Program-made: the position numbers and the translations under genes
Part shown: in pieces, positions 8,582 to 17,936 of the stretch
Layout: each line of letters starts with the position of its first letter
Position numbering within the stretch: the first letter of the stretch is position 1
Source: Prevotellaceae bacterium
Lineage (GTDB): Bacteria > Bacteroidota > Bacteroidia > Bacteroidales > UBA932
Direction: 5' to 3'
Length of the DNA stretch: 64,000 bases
NCBI GenBank assembly: GCA_031263585.1
Contig: JAISFN010000091.1
Coordinates: forward strand, 1 to 64,000
The notes under the pieces: generated by a model
Told to the model about the DNA's origin: nothing
Databases searched by the model: none
What the model saw: only the letters and a program-made list of their open reading frames with translations

Positions 8582-8834
8582 TTGAAAAATTATTGGCTTC
8601 ACTTCTGTCCTCTCGCCCCGAATGGATCGTCGAATGGCGACAGATCAAGTCCGGTTACTTTGGGCATGTAAATTAAACTGTGTCATTTAAATTTTCTCTC
8701 TATAATTCAGCTCTTATTTGGACATTAATTGTTCCAATGGGTAATGGTAAACCTGAGTTTTTTGCTTCTCTGGTATAAAGCATCACCATCGGTTTGTTGG
8801 TTTTATAAAAAATAAAATATTAGAGATATTGTTA
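8582..8834. other. Gene debris between terminator and IS256 remnant
   Basis: On the minus strand, a frame ending at a TAG near 8698 reads KPMVMLYTREAKNSGLPLPIGTINVQIRAEL. It has no start and no recognised family and is probably the 3' stub of a lost gene. Confidence 0.35.
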
Positions 8835-9141
8835 TTAATCCGGCAGTTTAAATCTGTATAGATATATAATATCCAGTTGCTGATCTGTTTTACTCCATTT
8901 TTGGAGCAGCATGGTCCATTTCTTCTTGATGTTGCGGCAAGCTAGATAGATCAGTTTTTCCAAAGCGGCATCATTGGTGTAAACTCAAACTCCTTTATTT
9001 TTAGTAAGTTTTCTGATTTGACGCAGGCAACCTTCAACGGCATTTGCAGTGTATATCATTCGTGTGCTACCATCCGGATAATGGAAGTAATCCGGAAGCC
9101 TATCCCAGTTATTGCGCCGGGGTTTTATAATGATCGGGTAA
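8835..9141 (-). pseudogene. C-terminal remnant of an IS256-family (mutator) transposase
   Basis: Reading the minus strand from about 9141, about 100 codons encode NNWDRLPDYFHYPD, MIYTANAVEGCLRQIRKLTK and LIYLACRNIKKKW, which match the C-terminal part of IS256/MULE-type transposases. An in-frame TGA interrupts the frame after KNKGV. The N-terminal two thirds are missing. The homology begins right after the stop codon of the gene at 9150, so the GC-rich island starts exactly at this truncated IS. Confidence 0.8.
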
Positions 9142-9149
9142 TCATCACC

Positions 9150-10001
9150 CTATTTGAGTTCCTGATTGTCCGGTTCATGCCTCATCATGTCCAGCACGGC
9201 CTGGACGATGACGTCGATTTCAGCCGCCGTCGGAATTGCATCCAATTTCCCGTTTTGTTTTTTCAGGTAATTCGCATACGGGTTATAGGTGTTCACCATG
9301 GTCCCGGTCCGATAGTTCGCATCAGCGTCTGCGTTTTGGTCAATGAAGGCATCGGCAATCGACCCGGTCAGCATGAATATTTTTCGCCCCAGCAAAAGCT
9401 CAGACATTCGCGCGGTCAGTTCTTCGTGAATATTGCTTTTTATCAATTCGTCACGGCTGAATCCGTATTTGGAATAATTGCGGCGGTCCGCAAGGTGCTT
9501 GTATTCGTGCGCGAAAACGAACGGAAGCCTTTTGTTGTACATAATTTTTTTGTAATCATCATCGGGATTATTTATGAACCTTATGAATATCTTGTCCAGC
9601 CTGGGGTTGTAATATCCGTTTTTGACCAGCAGTTCCCGGTCGCTCTGCACGGTTACATATTCGATATCCACATCGTCCAGTTCGCTCGCCAGTTCCAAGA
9701 ATTTCGGTAAATCGGCATGGTAGAGAAACAGACTGTCTGCCGCCGGTTTTAATGAATCAACCGGGCTGGTTGATTTGACATTGGCAATCGTTTCTTTCGA
9801 CAGATGCGTTTGAGTTTCTTGCGCGGGCGCTTTGCCCAGGCCGAGTAACGCGGCGATGCCAAAGAGCCAAAACTTGTTGTTTATTTTCCTGGCGCCGGTT
9901 TTCCAGATTTTCACAGCGCCATTTTCCAAAACCGTTTTGGCATTATTTTTAAAAATCGACGTTCGATTCCGCAACGTTTCCCCCGTACCCGCCGCCAACA
10001 C
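9150..10001 (-). CDS. Membrane-anchored HExxH protein, putative zinc metallopeptidase
   Basis: A 283-residue protein with a possible start at a GTG (10001). A hydrophobic segment at about 42-60 (NNKFWLFGIAALLGLGKAPA) could be a signal anchor. The motif FAHEYKH (H165, E166, H169) fits HExxH zinc sites, and EELTARMSELL (193-203) could supply the third Glu ligand. A Tyr/Asn/Asp-rich region follows and there is no further known domain. Base composition is clearly GC-richer than the flanking genes. It lies downstream of the 571-residue lipoprotein gene on the same strand, 300 bp away across a branched palindrome. The start codon is uncertain and no named family is recognised. Confidence 0.6.
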   Translation of the reverse strand: MLAAGTGETLRNRTSIFKNNAKTVLENGAVKIWKTGARKINNKFWLFGIAALLGLGKAPAQETQTHLSKETIANVKSTSPVDSLKPAADSLFLYHADLPKFLELASELDDVDIEYVTVQSDRELLVKNGYYNPRLDKIFIRFINNPDDDYKKIMYNKRLPFVFAHEYKHLADRRNYSKYGFSRDELIKSNIHEELTARMSELLLGRKIFMLTGSIADAFIDQNADADANYRTGTMVNTYNPYANYLKKQNGKLDAIPTAAEIDVIVQAVLDMMRHEPDNQELK

Positions 10002-10214
10002 AAACGGTGGTTTTGATTGGCGTGGTCAGGGAAGAATTTCAACAGATTGACAAAATTTTTAGGGCGATAAAAAAACGCCCACAAAAGCGGGGCGTTTCTG
10101 CCGAACGAACCGGATGATAGAAAGCTCAACTATTTTTATCCGATTCGTTTTTCTTCGGCAAGGGCGTATGGCGCGTTCTTTTTGTTTGAATCCGTATAAA
10201 TTCTTCGCCCCAGG

Positions 10215-10288
10215 ATGGGTGGGGTGACCTTGTCCCCAAGGTCACCTTTTTTTAACAGGCAACCTTGGGACAAGGTTGCCCCACCCAT
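10215..10288. repeat. Branched palindrome: outer stem with two inner hairpins
   Basis: A 10-bp outer stem (ATGGGTGGGG 10215-10224 with CCCCACCCAT 10279-10288) encloses two hairpins with perfect 10-bp stems: GGTGACCTTG/CAAGGTCACC at 10223-10246 and GGCAACCTTG/CAAGGTTGCC at 10258-10280. A T7 run follows the first hairpin, so it could also terminate plus-strand transcripts. It lies 12 bp past the stop of the minus-strand lipoprotein gene. Confidence 0.85.
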
Positions 10289-10300
10289 ATTCTTAATTTA

Positions 10301-12016
10301 CTACCTGGCGCGTTTGCCGGCGGCGACGAACTCAAGATATTCGTCCCAGGTAATCCAGAAGAAACTATGCATGTTCTTAAGAGAACCAAAATTGCTGGAG
10401 TCCAGGAATTGGTTATCAATACTAACCCTACCTGTTCCAATTTCTCCATTCACCAGATCCATAACCTTATGGTTGTTCCTCCAACCATCAGATGGGTACG
10501 GGCTATCCTGCGGCGCCAATCCCGCTGACGCTGACGCAGAAACTACGAAACAATATTTCCGCGCGTCGATACCGTACGCGTGCATCCACGAACCATCTCT
10601 TTTATCCGAAATCGGATATTCCCGCGGAAAATTTTTATCATCTATATGTATCAGAACGACATCCATTGCGCTGCCGCCGAGCGGCGTCATCTGAACAATG
10701 TTTTCTGCCGTATAATAATATTCCAGCATCCACCTATCGTCCGACGATCGATGGTCGGTATACATCTTGGTCTGGCCGCGGGAACCTTTGACGCGCTGGT
10801 GTATCGCATAGCCCAGCGAATCCGAATAAACGCCGCTGCGGTCCAAATTCATCTGCGTATAGACCGGGTCCGTATCGAACCAAATATCAGGGTTCGGATA
10901 ATCGCGCGTTCCGCGAACCGACGGCTGGGATATCCGCGCAAAGACGTCCTCTTCATTCACATAAAAGCTGATTCCGGTCACGGTCTTCCCCAGATATCTA
11001 CCATTCTTCCAGCCGGTGCGTTTCGGCAGCCGGTGCACGCCCTGGGCAAAGCTCTCGCGGTCGTTGCCGGCTTTCACGCCCGCACCGCTATTGGCCGGCG
11101 CGTCCTCGTTCCAGATAATCTTGTTCGGCACGGCGACATCCACGTTCTTGAAGTTATCCGATTCATCGGTCCGCACGAACGCGTTGTCACCCAGAACTTC
11201 GCGCAGCTTTTCCATATCACCTATATTCTTTATAAACAGCGCGTTCGTCCCGTTGCTGATTATCCGGCCGTTCGCCGTATTCAGATTATTGATAAAGTTA
11301 TTCGTCACCGCGACCGAATCGCTTGTCGGCGCGACCTCTATTTTTCCATTCACGGTTATATTGCTGTTGTTAACAATTTCTTCCAAAGCTTTTTCCAGCT
11401 CCTTGGCGTCGCCGTTGCCCGTCTCCAGCACGTCAGTTATGTTTATAATAACCGGCTCGTTGCTATTCGCCGCGGCGTCAACCAAGTCCACCAACTCGTT
11501 CACGTCCTGGGCCTCGTTATCGCCGCTTACCCTGAAGACTTTAAGTTTCAGCCCCTGCTTGCTGTATTCCGTCGAATCGGCCCCATTCGCCGCATACGGC
11601 ATCGCGCCGTTTCCCGGATTCGCAACTACCTTCGGCTTGCCCGCTTGGACATAGATATCGAACGGATAGATTATCTTTTTCTTCGGGACATAGATGCCTT
11701 TGCCTTTCCAGTCCGTGGCCAGGTTCGCCTTGGCATCGTCCAGCTTTTTCCAATCGACCAATGTCCGCGCCAGCCCGACCGAATCGACGCTCAGGTCCGA
11801 TTGGACTATCGCGCTGTATTTCGTATCGTCTTCGTATGTGGCGGTCAAGCCGGACTGGAAGTCCGCCAGAGCGTTGATTTTTATTTCCACGGTCTTACCG
11901 GGCGCAGGAGGTTCGGGCGTCGGCACCGGATCGTCCTTGGAGCACGACGCCGCTATCATAAATAAGGCCGACAATGCAAATAGCCTTATTTTTAAGTTTT
12001 TAAAATCTATTTTCAT
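10301..12016 (-). CDS. Large lipoprotein of unknown function in a GC-rich island
   Basis: A 571-residue protein with a clear lipoprotein signal (LFALSALFMIAASC, Cys at 25), followed by a Pro-rich linker (DDPVPTPEPPAPGK). This is a typical start for surface or periplasmic lipoproteins of Bacteroidota. The middle (about 180-280) alternates short acidic helices and beta strands (VIINITDVLETGNGDAKELE). The C-terminal half is rich in Tyr, Trp and Asp with motifs such as NPDIWFDTDPVYTQMNLDR and RDGSWMHAYGIDARKY. No known domain is recognised. Base and codon composition is GC-rich, unlike the neighbours, which points to acquisition by transfer together with the HExxH gene. A long antisense frame on the plus strand is a composition effect. 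Confidence 0.7.
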   Translation of the reverse strand: MKIDFKNLKIRLFALSALFMIAASCSKDDPVPTPEPPAPGKTVEIKINALADFQSGLTATYEDDTKYSAIVQSDLSVDSVGLARTLVDWKKLDDAKANLATDWKGKGIYVPKKKIIYPFDIYVQAGKPKVVANPGNGAMPYAANGADSTEYSKQGLKLKVFRVSGDNEAQDVNELVDLVDAAANSNEPVIINITDVLETGNGDAKELEKALEEIVNNSNITVNGKIEVAPTSDSVAVTNNFINNLNTANGRIISNGTNALFIKNIGDMEKLREVLGDNAFVRTDESDNFKNVDVAVPNKIIWNEDAPANSGAGVKAGNDRESFAQGVHRLPKRTGWKNGRYLGKTVTGISFYVNEEDVFARISQPSVRGTRDYPNPDIWFDTDPVYTQMNLDRSGVYSDSLGYAIHQRVKGSRGQTKMYTDHRSSDDRWMLEYYYTAENIVQMTPLGGSAMDVVLIHIDDKNFPREYPISDKRDGSWMHAYGIDARKYCFVVSASASAGLAPQDSPYPSDGWRNNHKVMDLVNGEIGTGRVSIDNQFLDSSNFGSLKNMHSFFWITWDEYLEFVAAGKRAR

Positions 12017-12136
12017 TTTAGTTTGGATTATTTGTTCGTTTTCAATTTATTATAAATACTAAATTTTGCCTTGTCCTCCTGTTTTTCAAACTTCAATACG
12101 CATATAAAAAAAGCGCGGACAATTACTGTACTTATC
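12017..12136. promoter_or_regulatory. Upstream region of the 571-residue lipoprotein gene
   Basis: This AT-rich 120 bp separates the ATG of the minus-strand lipoprotein gene from the long hairpin at 12137. No clean TAnnTTTG box is visible on the minus strand. Any promoter is therefore undefined. Confidence 0.3.
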
Positions 12137-12254
12137 TGCTTTCGAGGTCTTAGACTACCTTGCCGCCAAATAAACGAGTAAAGCCCACGCCGTATGGCGT
12201 GAGCATCATCGCTTTACTCTTGACGGCTTTGAAATTGTCTAAGTTTCGAAAGCA
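12137..12254. repeat. Long nested hairpin (possible structured RNA or MITE)
   Basis: TGCTTTCGA/TCGAAAGCA (9 bp) and CTTAGAC/GTCTAAG (7 bp) form the outer stem (12137-12155 with 12237-12254). Inside, GAGTAAAGC (12176-12184) pairs perfectly with GCTTTACTC (12211-12219). The apex is CACGCC-GTAT-GGCGTG at 12186-12201. Total length is 118 bp. It is not a simple terminator because no T run follows on either strand. Confidence 0.75.
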
Positions 12255-12460
12255 AAAATAAAAGCTAGACGCTTTTTCCAATAAATCTTAAAATATGCGT
12301 ATTCCTATATTTTTTATTCCATAGGCAAAACAAATTGGTTCAAGCGCAAATATATAAAAATTTATGATATAACAAAAATATTCCTACCGTTCTATAATGG
12401 CCTACTCATCAAAAAAAGTTATGAGCTGATTAAAAACTTTAACTTTGCCTCTCCAAAACC

Positions 12461-12975
12461 ATGGAAAGTCCTCTTAGTTATTTTTCTACCTTAACCGATT
12501 CTCGCGTAGCGAGGACTCGTGAGCATAAATTGGAAGACATATTGTTTCGTGCCATAGCTTCGGTTATATGCGGCGCTGAGAGTTGGAATGATATGGAAAC
12601 ATTCGACAAAGTTAAAGCGGAATAGTTGAAAACATTCCTTTCGCTTCCCGGCGGAATCCCTTCTCATGACACATTTAACCGTTTATTTTCTGCTCTTGAC
12701 CCTGATGAATGGGTTATTGTTTTATGGATTGGACATCGGCAGCAGCAGGGTTGCCGGACAAAGAAGTTGCAGCCATTGATGGAAAAAGCATCCACGAAAC
12801 AGAAAGAAGGCCCGGCAAGCAGACAGGAAAGAACAAATGACGGCAACCGACCGCACATGCTATCGCCGGTGAAGCAGCCGAAAGCTACACCAGAGTGTAT
12901 CAGGCGGATGTTTAAAGCGGCTGATGATTGGTTTTCGAAGACTGCGCCATCGCTAAGCCAGGCTGTAGAATAGTT
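12461..12975 (+). pseudogene. N-terminal half of an ISAs1-family transposase
   Basis: From ATG 12461 the frame reads MESPLSYFSTLTDSRVARTR, then LEDILFRAIASVICGAESWN, the N-terminal signature of ISAs1 transposases. A TAG replaces the Trp codon in KAE(W)LKTFLSLPGGIPSHDTF. After DPDEW the frame is lost; LPDKEVAAIDGKSIHET, with the catalytic IDGK motif, follows in another frame and meets another stop. The C-terminal half is absent. A different, C-terminal ISAs1 fragment lies at 48423. Confidence 0.85.
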
Positions 12976-13375
12976 ATTCAATAGACTGATATAAAATCAG
13001 CTATTCAAAGAACTTCCAAAGTTGGGTTTGCAAAGGCTTTGGAAGCGCATATTTTCGCAGTATTGACAGCTACGTTTTTATAAAATATATAATCAACTGT
13101 TAATTCGCATTAATTGTATAATCGGAAAATAGAAATGTCCATTTTTGGAAAAATGAAATGTCCATTTTTTTAAGAACATAAAAGCTTGGATTTAGTTACA
13201 GCCACGGATAAATTTTTGTGATAATTTGATTTATTGGTTTTTATTTACTCTTTATCTGAGGGATATGAACATAATGGAAATTCAGTACTCCGCCTGAGCC
13301 CATTTTAATCTTTTACGAGGTTATGTGTTTATATAAAATACAGTATCTTTACACAGTAAAAAATAACATTATACT
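12976..13375. other. Intergenic stretch before pdxA
   Basis: No gene is seen. A short direct repeat of AAATGTCCATTTTT occurs at about 13132-13146 and 13155-13169. TATCTTTA near 13345 is one base from the TAnnTTTG promoter box and may drive pdxA. Confidence 0.4.
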
Positions 13376-14431
13376 ATGAAGGATGATAAACTGCGCATAG
13401 GTATTACACATGGCGATATCAATGGCATTAGTTACGAAATAATTTTAAAAACGTTAGCCGACACTCGTATCAACGATTTTTTTACCCCTATTGTGTATGG
13501 TTCGTCCAAAGTAGCGGCTTTTTACCGCAAACATTTGAATGTTGAAAACTTCAGTTTCAATGCTATAAATAGCGCTGACGATGCTAATCCCAAGCGGGCT
13601 AATATGATTAATATTACAGCGGACGATATCCGGGTTGAATTGGGGAAAATTACCGAAATGGCCGGCGATGCATCGGTTGCCGCTTTAAGGGCGGGGGTAA
13701 AGGATTTAAAGAATCATAAGATTGATGCTATTGTTACCTGCCCCATTAATAAAAGCAATATACAGTCTGGCAATTATAATTTTCCAGGGCATACCGAATT
13801 TTTTGCATCCGAATTTGATGTTAAGGATTATATGATGCTGATGATTAGTAACACAATGCGTATAGGCTTTGTAACCTCCCATATTCCGCTTGAGGATGTA
13901 TCCAAAACACTCAGTAAGGATCTTATAATTCATAAAATAGATATTATAACTAAAAGTATGATAGTTGATTTTATGATACATAAGCCCCATATAGCCGTAT
14001 TGGCGCTAAACCCGCATGCAGGAGATAACGGACTTATCGGCAAAGAGGAGAATAAAATAATCATTCCGGCTGTCGACGAGTGTAAGGAGAAGGGAATGTT
14101 AGTATACGGACCGTATCCGGCTGATGGTTTTTTTGCATCGGCCATGTTTAATCAATTTGATGCCGTACTGGCAATGTACCATGATCAAGGTATGATTCCT
14201 TTTAAATCATTGAGTTATGACGGAGGGGTGAATTATACCGCGGGGCTTCCTGTTATACGTACATCGCCGACACATGGCACAGCCTATGATATTGCTGGAG
14301 AGAACAAAGCATCGATCGATTCGTTCCGCGAAGCATTATACATGGCATGCAAAATATATAAGAACCGCACATTACATGCCGAACTTACAGCAGCTCCTCT
14401 TAAAAAAGTTGACCCTGAATCTATTCTATAA
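13376..14431 (+). CDS. pdxA: 4-hydroxythreonine-4-phosphate dehydrogenase
   Basis: A 351-residue PdxA. It oxidises 4-phosphohydroxy-L-threonine with NAD in the DXP-dependent branch of pyridoxal phosphate synthesis, in the cytoplasm. The start IGITHGDINGISYEIILKTL is the Bacteroidota form of the family's GDPAGIG motif. Metal and substrate residues are visible in CPINKSNI, NFPGHTEFFA, LNPHAGDNG and AMYHDQGMIPFK (the last near 275-286), and NYTAGLPVIRTSPTHGTAYD ends the active site. Length is normal. It stands alone, convergent with the GH92 gene. Confidence 0.95.
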   Translation: MKDDKLRIGITHGDINGISYEIILKTLADTRINDFFTPIVYGSSKVAAFYRKHLNVENFSFNAINSADDANPKRANMINITADDIRVELGKITEMAGDASVAALRAGVKDLKNHKIDAIVTCPINKSNIQSGNYNFPGHTEFFASEFDVKDYMMLMISNTMRIGFVTSHIPLEDVSKTLSKDLIIHKIDIITKSMIVDFMIHKPHIAVLALNPHAGDNGLIGKEENKIIIPAVDECKEKGMLVYGPYPADGFFASAMFNQFDAVLAMYHDQGMIPFKSLSYDGGVNYTAGLPVIRTSPTHGTAYDIAGENKASIDSFREALYMACKIYKNRTLHAELTAAPLKKVDPESIL

Positions 14432-14536
14432 ACTTTTGAAAGTAGATGTATAGAATGACAAAGACTTGGTATGATATGAGCTAATAAAACTCTCCAAAAT
14501 AAGTATTAAAGAGGATTTTAACATATGGCGTCAATT

Positions 14537-16870
14537 CTATTTTGTTAGCGAATAGGGTTTGTCGTTATCTGTAAAAATTCTCTTTTTATTCGGTTTATCG
14601 CTCATTTCAAATAACAATTCACCGCTGTTCATTATATCATTGTGGGTGATGTAGGCTTTAGTGTAAGGCTTGCCATTAAGCATAACCGATTTTACATAAA
14701 TATTTTTGTCGGTCAGCTTGGGGGCATTTATGGTAAATGTTTTACCGTTTTCGAGGTTTAAAACGGTTTGTGTTGCATTGGGCGAGCCTAAAACATACTG
14801 ATCTGTCCCTGGACAAACAGGGTAAAAACCCATTGACGAAAACACATACCATGCCGACATTTGTCCGCAATCGTCGTTGCCACAAAGCCCGTCGGGTTTG
14901 TTTTTGTACATTTTATTCATTATTTCGTGCAAGCGGTATTGGGCTTTCCACGGTTCACTTGTCCATGCATAAAGGTAAGCAACATGGTGGCTCGGTTCGT
15001 TGCCATGCACATAGTTGCCCATTAAGCCTTCTTCGCTAATATCCTCGGTACTTTCAAAGTATTTTGCAGGTAGTGTCATGGTAAATAGCGAGTCAAGCCG
15101 TTGAACAAAGCGTTTGTCGCCACCCATCAGCTTTATTAACCCACTTATATCATGCGGAACATAAAACGAATAATTCCACGAGTTTCCCTCGATAAAACCC
15201 TGTCCATGCGTATCAAGCAGGTCGAATGATGTTTTAAATTGGCCGTTTTTATCTTTTGGCCGGGCAAATTGCAAACCGGGGTCGAAAACATTTTTATAGT
15301 TGTATGCCCGCTTATTGTATTCCTCAACAACCGGTGTTTTACCTAAACGTTGCGCCAAAGCGGCAATCGTCCAGTCATCGTAAGCATATTCCATGGTAAT
15401 AGATGCCGATGAGCCATTGTAATCCGACGTTACATAGCCGTATTTTACATACTCGCCAATGCCGTCGTAGTAGTTCACATTTGCACTGCTAGTACATGCT
15501 TTTAAGGCAAGCTCCTTGTCAATGTCTATATCTTTTGCGATGGCATCCGAAATAACTGATACCGAGTGATAACCAATCATGCACCAATTTTCGTTTCCCA
15601 TGTGCGACCATATCGGGAGCATCCCGTGTACGCTTTGTCTATAGTGGTTCAGCATCGAATTTACAAACTGCTTGCTGTGTTCCCTTTTAATTATGTTCAT
15701 TAAGGGATGTTCTGCCCGATAAGTGTCCCACACCGAAAAAACGGTATAGTTGGTACTGCCTTTTTCCGCATTGTGTATGTTGTGATCGATACCCCGATAA
15801 CGCCCGTCAATATCCTGATAAATGGACGGATTTATCATAGTGCGGTACAGTGCGGTATAAAATACTTTTTTACGTTCTTCGTTGGCATTAATGCGGGCTA
15901 CACTTAATTCTTTCTCCCATTTATTTTGTACTTCCTGCTTAAGCTGGTCGAAATTTTTACCGGCTGTCTCAGCTTCCATATTGTTTAATGCGCCCAAACA
16001 ATCAATAGGCGACAGGGCTACTTTTATTTCGAGAGGTTTACCGTCCTCAAAATCGAAGGTAAAAAATGCCGTAAGCTTTGTCCCGAACATTTCGGGGAAG
16101 TTATCTTCCATTTTAAATTTGCGCCACCAGCCTGTGTATTTGGGTTTTTCATCATTTTTGCAGCCATAATTCTTAATCGGTTTCGAGAATTTAACGGCAA
16201 AATAAGTGTAGTTCATGCGCGACCAGCCCCGGGTAATACGGTAGCCTGTAAGCGTATATTCATCTTCGACCCGCAAATTGGCCATCAGCACTTTACCATC
16301 ATAATTATATATTCCATATGCCAAATCGAGTATTATGTGGCCTTCATCTTTGGGATATGTATACCGATGAACACCTGTACGTTCGGTAGCCGTTAATTCC
16401 GCCTTGATGTTGTAATCATCCAGTAACACCGAGTAATAACCGGCTTCGGCATGTTCATGGTTATGGCTGAAACGCGAACGGTAACCGCTTCCCGGATCAT
16501 CGGCCATACCCATATCTAGTTGCACATTGCCGGTTGTGGGCATAATCAGGATATCTCCCAGATCGGAATGTCCGGTTCCATTAAAATGGGTGTGGCTGAA
16601 CCCGACAATTGTCAGGTCGTCATATTGATATCCGGCACAATAACGGTAGGATCCGGCTTGGTATTTACCATCGATGTTGTGGGGAATCATCTCCGTATCC
16701 GGGCTTAATTGTACCAGTCCGAAAGGAGAACAGGCTCCGGGGAACGTATGTCCCATGCTTTTGGAACCTACCATCGGGTTTACATAATCAATTAGTTTTT
16801 CTTGGCTCATAGCTGTTTTAAAGCAAAAAACAAAACAGGTAGCTACTATTATTTTAAACGTTTTATTCAT
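14537..16870 (-). CDS. GH92 alpha-mannosidase, exported
   Basis: A 777-residue glycoside hydrolase family 92 enzyme with signal peptide (MNKTFKIIVATCFVFCFKTAMSQ). The N-terminal beta-sandwich begins at YVNPMVGSKSMGHTFPGA and carries GFSHTHFNGTGHSDLGDI. The (alpha/alpha)6 catalytic domain follows, with FSVWDTYRAEHPL, EGNSWNYSFYVPHD, GNEPSHHVAYLY and GNDDCGQMSAWYVFSSMGFY. GH92 enzymes are calcium-dependent exo-alpha-mannosidases acting on N-glycans or mannans, usually in the periplasm. No SusC/SusD genes lie next to it, so it is not in a visible polysaccharide-utilisation locus here. Confidence 0.95.
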   Translation of the reverse strand: MNKTFKIIVATCFVFCFKTAMSQEKLIDYVNPMVGSKSMGHTFPGACSPFGLVQLSPDTEMIPHNIDGKYQAGSYRYCAGYQYDDLTIVGFSHTHFNGTGHSDLGDILIMPTTGNVQLDMGMADDPGSGYRSRFSHNHEHAEAGYYSVLLDDYNIKAELTATERTGVHRYTYPKDEGHIILDLAYGIYNYDGKVLMANLRVEDEYTLTGYRITRGWSRMNYTYFAVKFSKPIKNYGCKNDEKPKYTGWWRKFKMEDNFPEMFGTKLTAFFTFDFEDGKPLEIKVALSPIDCLGALNNMEAETAGKNFDQLKQEVQNKWEKELSVARINANEERKKVFYTALYRTMINPSIYQDIDGRYRGIDHNIHNAEKGSTNYTVFSVWDTYRAEHPLMNIIKREHSKQFVNSMLNHYRQSVHGMLPIWSHMGNENWCMIGYHSVSVISDAIAKDIDIDKELALKACTSSANVNYYDGIGEYVKYGYVTSDYNGSSASITMEYAYDDWTIAALAQRLGKTPVVEEYNKRAYNYKNVFDPGLQFARPKDKNGQFKTSFDLLDTHGQGFIEGNSWNYSFYVPHDISGLIKLMGGDKRFVQRLDSLFTMTLPAKYFESTEDISEEGLMGNYVHGNEPSHHVAYLYAWTSEPWKAQYRLHEIMNKMYKNKPDGLCGNDDCGQMSAWYVFSSMGFYPVCPGTDQYVLGSPNATQTVLNLENGKTFTINAPKLTDKNIYVKSVMLNGKPYTKAYITHNDIMNSGELLFEMSDKPNKKRIFTDNDKPYSLTK

Positions 16871-16906
16871 AATATTTTTGGGATTATTTTTTTCCTGATG
16901 TATAAT

Positions 16907-17716
16907 TCAAAAATTAAGAGAAACCGAATTGTCGAACTGTTTTATAGAATTATATAGTTTTTTCCCTAATATATTTTCCTGAATTTCTTTCGATTTGGCT
17001 TCATACTTCTGGTAAACTTGCGCCGATGAACAGGTATGGTTAAAGTCGAATTTACGGGTATTAACTTGTATAACAATAAATGCAAAGGCTAAAACAAATA
17101 CGGTTATCGAAAAAATCTTCAGTTTGGCTTTTGTTAATTGGCTGATAAACAATATAAGTATGTTTGTTGTAATAAGTGTATTAATAATCAAAAAAACATC
17201 GTAATTGTTCCACCACCATATTTTACCCCATCCACCGGTGTATGTATTTAGCGGATAGAACAGATTAACTCCGCCCCATGTAGCGGCAGGAGTGAGCATA
17301 TCGCATAACAAGTGGGCAATAAACCCACTTATAAAACTGAGAAAGATATAAATATTGCGCTTAAAAGATTGGCAAAATGATGATTTCTGCTTGCGAAAAC
17401 GTTGTTGTAATAAATAAGCAATAAGTAAAAGAATGAACCCGAACACCACTGAGGCTAGTAAGGAATGCATAAAACCATGATGCGAGTACCAGAATTTTGC
17501 CGAATAAATTTCGCACCCCGTATGCTGCAATCCGAACAATTTGCCGAAAGTAACATCAAATTTCGACCACATACTTACGGCATCCGTATCAGGCAATGCC
17601 CCTCCTAACGCACCCGCAAGTACAATTCCGATTTTTTTCAAAGCGCTGCCTTTAGTACAAATGGTAATAGTTGTACCTATAGCAATTCCGGCTGCAATAT
17701 GCGTGAGGATATCCAT
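16907..17716 (-). CDS. YdjM-type membrane-bound metal-dependent hydrolase
   Basis: A 269-residue protein beginning MDILTHIAAGIAIGTT, the usual start of the YdjM/LexA-binding inner-membrane hydrolase family (PF04307). Family His/Asp positions are visible: ALPDTDAVS near 41-49, YSHHGFMHSLLAS near 77-89 and HLLCDMLTPAATWGG near 138-152. Four to five hydrophobic segments suggest an inner-membrane enzyme; the substrate is unknown in the family. A second family member is at 35094. It lies downstream of folE on the same strand, separated by a repeat. Confidence 0.8.
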   Translation of the reverse strand: MDILTHIAAGIAIGTTITICTKGSALKKIGIVLAGALGGALPDTDAVSMWSKFDVTFGKLFGLQHTGCEIYSAKFWYSHHGFMHSLLASVVFGFILLLIAYLLQQRFRKQKSSFCQSFKRNIYIFLSFISGFIAHLLCDMLTPAATWGGVNLFYPLNTYTGGWGKIWWWNNYDVFLIINTLITTNILILFISQLTKAKLKIFSITVFVLAFAFIVIQVNTRKFDFNHTCSSAQVYQKYEAKSKEIQENILGKKLYNSIKQFDNSVSLNF

Positions 17717-17810
17717 AAATAGGTTATTTAATGCATAGTATCAAGCATCACGACACACGACTTTTTATATGTAATATGTGACTTTTTTAAGTTGATAATT
17801 TGTAAATGAA

Positions 17811-17887
17811 TAAATTTGAAAATAATTCTCACATTCTCTAATTTCCTCATTAGCTAATTTACGTTCCGCAATATACTGTATGCATAT
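17811..17887 (+). repeat. Dispersed 78-bp repeat, copy 2
   Basis: This copy is nearly identical to 4874-4952, sharing TTTGAAAATAATTCTCACAT and CTCATTAGCTAATTTA with scattered changes. It lies in the spacer between folE and the YdjM-like gene. Confidence 0.7.
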
Positions 17888-17936
17888 CATCTATCAGTAA
17901 ATCCATATTTGTATATTTTCTACCTAATGGTAATGG

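Noticed and set aside
9018-9710. A 230-codon plus-strand frame
   Set aside because: It is antisense to the HExxH gene and the IS256 remnant and contains no family signature.
10580-11965. A 461-codon open frame on the plus strand
   Set aside because: It is antisense to the well-supported lipoprotein gene, has no recognisable domain and its peptide is Arg/Ile/His-rich as expected from reading GC-rich codons backwards.
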